Assembly (NCBI GenBank): GCA_050699055.1
Contig: JBOHCT010000226.1
Location: 1-5,830, forward strand
DNA from: JBOHCT01 sp050699055
GTDB taxonomy: Bacteria; Actinomycetota; Actinomycetes; Streptosporangiales; JBOHCT01
DNA length: 5,830 nt
Direction of reading: 5' to 3'
Below the pieces are notes generated by a model. That model was not told the DNA's origin. It saw nothing but the letters and a program-made list of their open reading frames with translations, and did no database searches. The position numbers were made by a program, and so were the translations under genes. Below are positions 1-5,111 of the stretch, piece after piece; the stretch's first letter is position 1, and each line of letters begins with the position of its first letter.

Positions 1-989
1 GAGCCGAAGCCACGACGCTGCACCGCCTGCTGGGCGCCCGCGGGGCGGGCGGCGGGTTCGCCCGCGGGGAGGGCTGGCCGCTGGACGCCGACGTCGTGGT
101 CGTCGACGAGACCTCCATGCTCGACGTCGAGCTGGGCGCCGCCCTCCTCGAGGCGTGTGCGGACGGCACCCATCTGCTGCTCGTCGGTGATCCCGCGCAG
201 CTGCCCTCGATCGGTCCAGGCCGCCTACTCGGCGACGTGATCGCGTCGGCGACGGTGCCCGTCACAGAGTTGCGCACGCTGTACCGTCAGGAGGAAGGCG
301 GCGCGATCGCCGGCCTCGCGGCCGCCGTGCGCGGCGGCGAGCTTCCCCCTATCGACTCGCCCGACCGCGAGGTCGTGGTGGTCCCGGCCAGGGACGGCGG
401 GGAGGCCGCGCATCGTACGGTCCAACTCGTCACCGACTCGATCCCCCGAGTGCTCCGCGTACCACCCGAGGAGACCCAGGTCGTGACGCCCGTTCATCGG
501 GGAGCCGCCGGGACGCTGGCGCTCAACACCGCCCTGAAGCGCATCCTGAACCCGGGAGACGGCGTGCACGGCGGCTTCGATATCGGTGATCGCGTCGTCG
601 CCGTAGCCAACCACACAGACGAGGGCTTCGCCAACGGTGAGGTCGGTGTCGTATCGGGTACGTCCGAAGACGGGCTGGCGGTATCTTTCGCGGGAGGACC
701 GGTCACTGTCCCCCGACGGCTCCTCGCCGACCTCCGGCACGGCTGGGCCGTCACCGTCCACCGCGCCCAGGGCTCGGAATGGCCGGCGGTCGTCGCGGTC
801 CTGCCCGGCGAGGCGGCGGGAATGCTGTCGAAGCCGCTCGTCTACACGGCCTTCACCCGTGCCCGGCGCCACCTCTCCATCGTCCACGCGTCCGGGCCGG
901 CGCTCGCCAGGGCCGTCCGTACGATCGGTGAGCGTCCGAGGCGCACCCGTCTCACCGAGCTGCTGCGGGACGGCACAGGTGTCGCGTGA
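1..989 (+). CDS. recD: RecD-family DNA helicase (exodeoxyribonuclease V alpha subunit), 5'-truncated
   Basis: This is the C-terminal 328 residues of a superfamily 1B helicase. The frame is open from base 3, so the true start and the Walker A motif lie left of the window. Motifs visible in order: Walker B (VVVVDETSMLD, Asp-Glu at 105-110), motif III (GDPAQLPS, from 186), an Arg-Gln motif (LYRQEE), an SH3-like segment with the FANGEVGVV signature (about 630-655), VHRAQGSEW (756-782), and the arginine-finger motif YTAFTRARR (from 843). In RecBCD this subunit is the fast 5'-3' motor that helps unwind double-strand-break ends. The preserved half would fit a RecD of roughly 600 residues. The stand-alone RecD2 type shares these motifs, and recB and recC are not visible, so complex membership is inferred. 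It ends with TGA at 987-989. The family is secure; the exact subtype is less so. Confidence 0.9.
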   Translation, partial: AEATTLHRLLGARGAGGGFARGEGWPLDADVVVVDETSMLDVELGAALLEACADGTHLLLVGDPAQLPSIGPGRLLGDVIASATVPVTELRTLYRQEEGGAIAGLAAAVRGGELPPIDSPDREVVVVPARDGGEAAHRTVQLVTDSIPRVLRVPPEETQVVTPVHRGAAGTLALNTALKRILNPGDGVHGGFDIGDRVVAVANHTDEGFANGEVGVVSGTSEDGLAVSFAGGPVTVPRRLLADLRHGWAVTVHRAQGSEWPAVVAVLPGEAAGMLSKPLVYTAFTRARRHLSIVHASGPALARAVRTIGERPRRTRLTELLRDGTGVA

Positions 990-997
990 CGCGTCAC
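986..997. repeat. 12-bp perfect palindrome over the recD stop codon
   Basis: GTGACGCGTCAC is identical to its reverse complement and contains the recD TGA (987-989). As RNA it could form only a 4-bp stem with a CGCG loop, and no U-tract follows, so it is a poor terminator. It could be an operator half of the repeat-rich spacer upstream of the surface-protein gene, or a chance palindrome. The sequence is seen directly; any function is guesswork. Confidence 0.4.
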
Positions 998-1061
998 TTT
1001 CGTCGCCGAGGGTCGTTATTGCATGTGAGTGTCGTTATTCGCGGGGTGCGGCACGAAAGTG
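995..1061. repeat. 9-bp inverted repeat bracketing the upstream spacer
   Basis: CACTTTCGT at 995-1003 is the exact reverse complement of ACGAAAGTG at 1053-1061, with 49 bp between. The right arm abuts the G-rich ribosome-binding region of the gene starting at 1071. If both arms lie in one transcript, they could pair and partly bury the ribosome-binding site; on DNA they could be two operator sites. The match is exact but short. Confidence 0.4.
1012..1039 (+). repeat. Two direct GTCGTTATT repeats, 19-bp period
   Basis: GTCGTTATT occurs at 1012-1020 and again at 1031-1039. The units are AT-richer than the surrounding DNA. A period near two helical turns places them on nearly the same face, as tandem half-sites of an activator or repressor often are. 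They lie 32-59 bp upstream of the ATG at 1071, where promoter elements are expected. I find no good TAnnnT -10 hexamer in the spacer, so an alternative sigma factor or activator is possible. The regulator is unknown. Confidence 0.4.
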
Positions 1062-1070
1062 GGGTGGCGC

Positions 1071-1925
1071 ATGAGGAGTACGCACCTGCACCGAGCGGGC
1101 GCGGTCTCCGCCGGTACGCTGGCGCTCCTTCTCTCTGGAGCGGCGCCCGCGTTCGCCGACGACAACGGGGGTGGCGCTTCTGACCTGACAGGAACGGTCA
1201 CGAACACGACAGACGGCCTCACAAGCACTGTGCAGAAGTCGATCGATGACGCGACCGGCGGCGCGACCAAGGATCTCACCGGCGCCGTCGAGGACACCGC
1301 CGACAGGGCGACGAAGACCGTGCACGACACCGCCCGCAGGCTCGGGTCGGCCACCTCCCCTACGTCCGGACCGACGCCCACCCCGACCACGACGGCGAGA
1401 CAGCCCTCCGCCGACCAAGGTGGCGACAGCGCTCGAAACACCGACGGTTCCCCACGGGCCCGACACGACGACGCCTCCGGTGGGACAGGTTCTGGCCATC
1501 GGACGTCTCAGCGGAGCACACATCAGTCAGCGACATGGGTCACACCGCTCGCGGTCATGCGAACATCCTCGTTCCCCTCACTCCAGCCCTCCGGCGCGTT
1601 CAGGCTGACCGCCTCCAACGCCAGCCGGTCCGCATCGCAGCCGGGCGTCGCGCCGCTCCCGCCGCTGCCAGAGGTGGCCCCCTCACCGCTGCCGCGGACG
1701 GGGCCGACGCCTCCGGCCTTCCCCGCACCACCGCGGGTCGCGCCGTCCGACGCGACCAGTCCCCAGACGATGCGCGCGGAAGCGAGCACGCCTTTCGACG
1801 CCCCCGCGCTCCCCGGGTTGATCGTGATCGCCGCGACCGCCGTCGTGGGGTCGGTCGCCGCCGGGCACGTGGGAGTCGTGCAGGCGTTGCTCCGCGCCCG
1901 CCGCCAGAGCTTACGTGTGAGGCTG
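1071..1925 (+). CDS. Exported membrane-anchored protein of unknown function, Pro/Ser/Thr-rich; 3' end unresolved
   Basis: I do not recognise the family. From ATG 1071 the product starts with a Sec signal peptide (basic n-region, hydrophobic residues 11-25, likely cleavage after AFA at 27-29). GGGGTGG lies 3 nt upstream, a close and imperfect ribosome-binding site. A GTG at 1029 would add 14 residues and spoil the signal peptide. Next come a Thr/Asp-rich segment with two related 17-residue units (38-54, 68-84), a Pro/Ser/Thr-rich stalk (about 95-245) and a hydrophobic span at about 247-274 followed by RARR, a type I anchor with its bulk outside the cell. G/C-rich third positions support this frame to about 1905. 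No stop follows: the frame formally continues to TGA 2538-2540, antisense to fabI. I stop at the last base before fabI; the real end is probably near 1905-1925. LPRTG at 207-211 is too far from the anchor for a normal sortase signal. Confidence 0.6.
1182..1322 (+). repeat. Two-copy protein repeat (DLTG...V...T.D..T.TV), 30-residue period
   Basis: Residues 38-54 and 68-84 of the exported protein match at 10 of 17 positions: DLTG, then V, T, D, T and TV in the same register. The nucleotide units are 1182-1232 and 1272-1322. They differ at many codon positions, so this is an old duplication, not a recent slippage. The units are rich in Thr, Asp, Ala and Val and could form amphipathic helices just outside the membrane. 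Confidence 0.55.
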
Positions 1926-2696
1926 TCAGGCGCCGATCGCGTGGGCGCCGCCGTCGGCGTGGATGATCTCCCCGGTGGTCCCCGGGAGCCAGTCGGAGAA
2001 CAACGCGAGGCACGCGCGCGCGGCGGGCTCGGCGTCGGTGATGTCCCAGCCGAGTGGGGCGCGCTCCTTCCACCCGTCCTCGAGGTCATCGAAGCCGGGG
2101 ACGCTGCGCGCGGCCATCGTCCGCACCGGCCCCGCCGAGACGAGGTTGACCCTGACGCCGCGCGGTCCGAGGTCCCGGGCGAGGTAGCGGGCGCACGACT
2201 CGAGACCGGCCTTGGCGACACCCATCCAGTCGTACGCGGGCCACGCGACGGACGCGTCGAAGTCCATGCCCACGATCGAGGAGCCCGACCCGAGCAGCGG
2301 CAGCGCCGCACGCGCCACCCCGGCGAGGGAATACGTCGACACCTGCAGGGCGGTCGAGACGTCCGGCCACGAGGTGTTGACGAAGTTTCCGCCCATCGCA
2401 CCCTCTGGGGCGAACGCGATCGCGTGCATGACGCCGTCGAGACCGTCGACGTGGTCGCAGACCCGCTCGGGGAGGGCCTCGAGGTCCTCCCCGCTGGTGA
2501 CGTCGAGCTCGATGACGGGCGCCTCCCGCGGCAGCCGTGACGAGATCCGTTTGGTGAGCCGGAGAACGCGTCCGTACGACGACAACACGACCTCGGCGCC
2601 TTCCTCCTGCGCGAGCCGGGCGACGGAGAACGCGATCGACGCCTCGGTCAACACCCCCGTGACCAGCAGCCGCTTGCCTTCCAGCAGCCCACTCAT
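1926..2696 (-). CDS. fabI: Enoyl-[acyl-carrier-protein] reductase (NADH), InhA/FabI type
   Basis: This 256-residue protein reduces trans-2-enoyl-ACP with NAD(P)H, the last step of each type II fatty-acid elongation cycle, in the cytoplasm. It aligns almost throughout with mycobacterial InhA: start MSGLLEGKRLLVTG, GSSIVGMDFD, RAPLGW, and end DWLPGTTGEII.ADGGAH. The catalytic residues of the divergent short-chain dehydrogenase class are present: Phe146, Tyr155 and Lys162 (Tyr-X6-Lys). The ATG at 2696 is chosen because AGGGGA lies 6 nt upstream and the N-terminus then matches InhA; a start at 2711 would add five residues. The stretch between the conserved Thr-Met/Leu-Ala and RAP[LI]GW is 10 residues shorter than in InhA, suggesting ordinary rather than very long acyl substrates. 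The nucleotide-site motif reads HAIAFAP where InhA has HSIGFMP. It lies 55 bp downstream of fabG and is probably cotranscribed. Function is very secure. Confidence 0.95.
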   Translation of the reverse strand: MSGLLEGKRLLVTGVLTEASIAFSVARLAQEEGAEVVLSSYGRVLRLTKRISSRLPREAPVIELDVTSGEDLEALPERVCDHVDGLDGVMHAIAFAPEGAMGGNFVNTSWPDVSTALQVSTYSLAGVARAALPLLGSGSSIVGMDFDASVAWPAYDWMGVAKAGLESCARYLARDLGPRGVRVNLVSAGPVRTMAARSVPGFDDLEDGWKERAPLGWDITDAEPAARACLALFSDWLPGTTGEIIHADGGAHAIGA

Positions 2697-2702
2697 GGTC
2701 GT

Positions 2703-2708
2703 TCCCCT
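2703..2708 (-). promoter_or_regulatory. Ribosome-binding site of fabI
   Basis: On the minus strand AGGGGA precedes the ATG at 2696 by 6 nt. It lies in the 55-bp fabG-fabI gap and decides the fabI start against the alternative at 2711. Confidence 0.7.
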
Positions 2709-2751
2709 CACCTCGTTGCGGTCGGTCGTCGACTGGCTGTCAACGGTACTG

Positions 2752-3456
2752 TCAGTGGCCCATGCCCAAGCCCCCGTCGACCGGGATGACCGCCCCCGTG
2801 ATGTAGCCGGCGTCGTCGCTGGCGAGGAAGCGCACGACCCCGGCGACCTCCTCCGGGGTCGTGAACCGCTGCAGCGGGACGGCCCTGCGCACCTCCTCCT
2901 GCCGCTCCTGCGACAGCACCTCCGTCAGGGCCGTGTCGACGAAACCTGGAGCGACGACGTTGACCGTGATACCGCGCGAACCCACCTCACGCGCGAGGGA
3001 ACGGGCGAACCCGACCAGGCCCGCCTTCGCGGCGGCGTAGTTGGTCTGGCCGGCCGAGCCGAGCAGGCCGACGACAGAGGAGACGAGGACGATCCGGCCG
3101 TAGCGCGCCCGCATCATCGGCCGTATCGCACGCTTGGCGACGCGGTACGCGCCCGCGAGGTTGGTGTCGACGACGGCGGAGAAGTCCTCCTCGCTCATGA
3201 GTGCGAGGAGCTGGTCGCGGGTGACCCCGGCGTTCGCCACCAGCACCTCGACCGGACCCTGCTCCGCCTCGACCTTCTCGAAGGCCGCGTCGACCTCGTG
3301 CCCGGTCGTCACGTCGCACCGCACGCCCAGTAGATCCGCCGGCGGGTCGCTCGTGCGGTACGTAACCGCGACCGTGTCCCCACCGCTCGCGAGCGCACGC
3401 GCGACCGCGAGTCCGATCCCTCGGCTCCCGCCTGTGACAATGGCGGAGCGGCTCAT
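2752..3456 (-). CDS. fabG: 3-oxoacyl-[acyl-carrier-protein] reductase, FabG/MabA type
   Basis: This 234-residue classical short-chain dehydrogenase reduces beta-ketoacyl-ACP with NADPH, the first reductive step of type II fatty-acid synthesis. Visible: the nucleotide motif TGGSRGIG (8-15), NAG (75-77), and the catalytic set Asn99, Ser127, Tyr140 and Lys144 (YAAAK), then PG at 170-171. The SRS.(L/I)VTGG start, GPVEVLV, the IPVDGG.GMGH tail and overall length match mycobacterial MabA. I chose ATG 3456 because GGAG sits 8 nt upstream. An in-frame GTG at 3492 adds 12 residues and would better match the N-terminal extension of MabA, but has only a GAGCGAGG run directly abutting it; it remains a real alternative. 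A longer open frame to 3678 runs into tldD and is not credible. The gene is first in the operon with fabI, the same order as mabA-inhA. Confidence 0.93.
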   Translation of the reverse strand: MSRSAIVTGGSRGIGLAVARALASGGDTVAVTYRTSDPPADLLGVRCDVTTGHEVDAAFEKVEAEQGPVEVLVANAGVTRDQLLALMSEEDFSAVVDTNLAGAYRVAKRAIRPMMRARYGRIVLVSSVVGLLGSAGQTNYAAAKAGLVGFARSLAREVGSRGITVNVVAPGFVDTALTEVLSQERQEEVRRAVPLQRFTTPEEVAGVVRFLASDDAGYITGAVIPVDGGLGMGH

Positions 3457-3464
3457 GTCCCCGG

Positions 3465-3468
3465 CTCC
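3465..3468 (-). promoter_or_regulatory. Ribosome-binding site of fabG
   Basis: GGAG on the minus strand lies 8 nt before the ATG at 3456. It favours this start over the in-frame GTG at 3492. Confidence 0.55.
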
Positions 3469-3533
3469 AGCTCCGTGTCGCTCATCTGTCACCTCGCTCA
3501 GAGTTCCGTGTCGCGGCCTCTCGATCGGACCAG

Positions 3534-3539
3534 AGGGTA
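3534..3539 (-). promoter_or_regulatory. Candidate -10 element for the fabG-fabI operon
   Basis: TACCCT on the minus strand fits the actinobacterial TAnnnT -10 pattern. It would start transcription about 70 nt before ATG 3456, or about 35 nt before GTG 3492. I see no convincing -35 hexamer 17-18 bp upstream. It is the best candidate by eye in the 149-bp divergent region, but weak. Confidence 0.3.
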
Positions 3540-3593
3540 CCGCGACAGGCCCATCCCACCACCATCCCGACGGCCCAGGTGGTGCGAAACCGA

Positions 3594-3599
3594 TAGGTT
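3594..3599 (+). promoter_or_regulatory. Candidate -10 element for leaderless tldD transcription
   Basis: TAGGTT fits TAnnnT and ends 6 nt before the GTG at 3606. If transcription begins at that G, the hexamer occupies -12 to -7, the arrangement of leaderless mRNAs common in Actinobacteria. The tldD start has no ribosome-binding site at usable distance; the nearest purine-rich run, AGGTGG at 3577-3582, is 23 nt away. The hexamer overlaps the short inverted repeat AACC-gata-GGTT (3588-3599), which could be a repressor site. No clear -35 is seen. Confidence 0.45.
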
Positions 3600-3605
3600 G
3601 CCCTT

Positions 3606-5111
3606 GTGCGCGAGATCGATGCCTCCTTCCTCGACCTGCCCTCGCAGCGGTTGGCCGACGCCGCGCTGGATCGAGCACGTGCGCTCGGCGCGGAGCACGC
3701 CGACTTCCGACTCGAGCGCATCCATGACCAGAGCCTGCGGCTGCGCGACGCCGCCGTCGAAAGCGTCGACGAGTCCGACGACATCGGACTCTCGGTTCGC
3801 GTCATCCGCGACGGGACATGGGGCTTCGCCTCCGACATCGAGCGGAGCCCAGAGGCCGCCGCCCGGCTCGCCGAGCAGGCGGTCGAGGTGGCGAAGGTGA
3901 GCCGGGCCATCAACACCGAGCGGGTAGAGCTGGCCGACGAGCCGCCGCACGGCGCCGTGACGTGGACGTCGTCGTACGACGTCGACCCCTTCGAGGTTCC
4001 ACTCCACGACAAGATCGCCCTCCTCGCCGAACGCAGCGCCCGTCTGCTGGCCGACGACCGTGTCGATCACGTGGATGCCTCTCTGCTCCAGGTCAAGGAG
4101 GACAAGTTCTACGCGGATCTCGCCGGCACGACGACCACCCAGCAGCGGGTGCGTCTCTACCCGGCGCTCATGGCGGTGCGGGTCGAGAGAGAGTCCGGGC
4201 GCTTCGACACGATGCGTACGCTCGCGCCCCCCGTGGGGCGCGGGTACGAGTACGTCACAGGCACCGGTTGGGACTGGGAGGCGGAGCTGGCGGAGATCCC
4301 CGAGCTGCTCGCCGAGAAGATGGCGGCCGCCGCGGTCGAGCCCGGCGCGTACGACCTGGTGATCGATCCCTCGAACCTGTGGCTCACCATCCACGAGTCG
4401 GTAGGACACGCGACCGAGCTCGACCGCGCCCTCGGGTACGAGTCCGCCTACGCCGGCACGTCGTTCGCGACGTTCGAGACCCTCGGTTCACTTCGCTACG
4501 GCTCGCCCGTCATGCACGTCACCGGCGATCGCGTCGCCGAGCACGGCCTGGCGACGATCGGCTACGACGACGACGGCGTGGCGGGCCAGCGCTTCGATCT
4601 CGTCCGTGACGGTGTGTTCGTGGGTTACCAGCTCGACCGTCGGATGGCCCGGTTGAAAGGTCTTGGGCGATCCAACGGCTGCGCGTTCGCCGACTCGCCT
4701 GCCCACATGCCGATCCAGCGGATGGCCAACGTCTCCCTGCGGCCCGCTGCCGACGGCCCCTCCACGGCGGATCTCATCGCGGGGATCGAGCGTGGTGTCT
4801 ACGTGGTTGGAGACAAGAGCTGGTCGATCGACATGCAGCGCTACAACTTCCAGTTCACCGGGCAGCGCTTCTACGAGATCCGCGGCGGGCGGCTGACGGG
4901 ACAGTTGCGCGACGTCGCCTACCAGGCCACGACCACGGACTTCTGGAGATCGATGGAGGCGGTCGGCGGACCGGACACCTATGTGCTCGGCGGCGCCTTC
5001 AACTGCGGCAAAGGTCAACCGGGCCAGGTCGCTCCGGTCAGCCACGGCTGTCCGTCCACGCTGTTTCGCGGCGTGCGAATCCTCAACACCGCACGGGAGG
5101 CCGGCCGATGA
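3606..5111 (+). CDS. tldD: TldD metalloprotease subunit
   Basis: This 501-residue protein is the catalytic half of the TldD/TldE protease, a cytoplasmic heterodimer that cuts unfolded peptides. In E. coli it trims the microcin B17 leader and degrades CcdA antitoxin; the substrate here is unknown. The family's HExxxH zinc motif is present as HESVGH (263-268). The C-terminal part has NCGKGQPGQ, with Cys467 a candidate for the cysteine metal ligand known in E. coli TldD, then VSHGCP (478-483). The N-terminal half has the family's two-layer domain (LRLRDAAVESVDESDDIGLSVRVI, in part, then TWGFAS). The length is close to E. coli TldD (481). The start is GTG 3606, the first in-frame start giving a full N-terminus; no ribosome-binding site precedes it, but a -10-like TAGGTT does, suggesting a leaderless message. 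The gene is divergent from fabG and overlaps tldE by 4 nt. Confidence 0.93.
   Translation: MREIDASFLDLPSQRLADAALDRARALGAEHADFRLERIHDQSLRLRDAAVESVDESDDIGLSVRVIRDGTWGFASDIERSPEAAARLAEQAVEVAKVSRAINTERVELADEPPHGAVTWTSSYDVDPFEVPLHDKIALLAERSARLLADDRVDHVDASLLQVKEDKFYADLAGTTTTQQRVRLYPALMAVRVERESGRFDTMRTLAPPVGRGYEYVTGTGWDWEAELAEIPELLAEKMAAAAVEPGAYDLVIDPSNLWLTIHESVGHATELDRALGYESAYAGTSFATFETLGSLRYGSPVMHVTGDRVAEHGLATIGYDDDGVAGQRFDLVRDGVFVGYQLDRRMARLKGLGRSNGCAFADSPAHMPIQRMANVSLRPAADGPSTADLIAGIERGVYVVGDKSWSIDMQRYNFQFTGQRFYEIRGGRLTGQLRDVAYQATTTDFWRSMEAVGGPDTYVLGGAFNCGKGQPGQVAPVSHGCPSTLFRGVRILNTAREAGR
5095..5100 (+). promoter_or_regulatory. Ribosome-binding site of tldE
   Basis: GGGAGG lies inside the end of tldD, 7 nt before the ATG at 5108. 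Together with the ATGA stop/start overlap it fixes the tldE start and points to coupled translation of the two protease halves. Confidence 0.75.

Noticed and set aside
225..887. Minus-strand open frame of 220 codons antisense to recD
   Set aside because: recD helicase motifs cover the same bases; the antisense frame is a GC-rich shadow.
986..1003. Rho-independent terminator after recD
   Set aside because: The stem is at most 4 bp with a loop and is not followed by a U-tract.
1029..1070. GTG start at 1029 adding 14 residues to the exported protein
   Set aside because: The extra residues put non-signal sequence, including charged residues, before the signal peptide and overlap the repeats; ATG 1071 gives a textbook signal peptide.
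990..1070. c-di-AMP (ydaO-type) riboswitch before a secreted protein gene
   Set aside because: The spacer is only 81 nt and I cannot find the conserved core of that riboswitch.
1535..1966. Plus-strand open frame in another phase, Arg-rich
   Set aside because: Third positions are not G/C-biased in that phase and the product is low-complexity Arg/Ala; it could matter only if the exported gene shifts frame near its end.
1523..2401. Long minus-strand open frame of 292 codons over the exported gene and fabI
   Set aside because: It has the Arg/Ser/Pro-rich composition of a shadow frame, overlaps secure fabI coding in another frame, and shows no domain.
2738..2743. Perfect TTGACA on the minus strand in the fabG-fabI gap, as an internal fabI promoter
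   Set aside because: No TAnnnT-like -10 lies 16-19 bp downstream (the bases there read like CGCAAC), so a separate promoter is not supported.
3457..3605. Small precursor-peptide gene in the divergent region, as a TldD/E substrate
   Set aside because: No short frame with start, ribosome-binding site and G/C-biased third positions fits in the 149 bp; the sequence is better explained as promoters.
3498..4409. Long minus-strand open frame antisense to tldD
   Set aside because: tldD has catalytic motifs and codon bias in its own frame; the antisense product has no recognisable motif.
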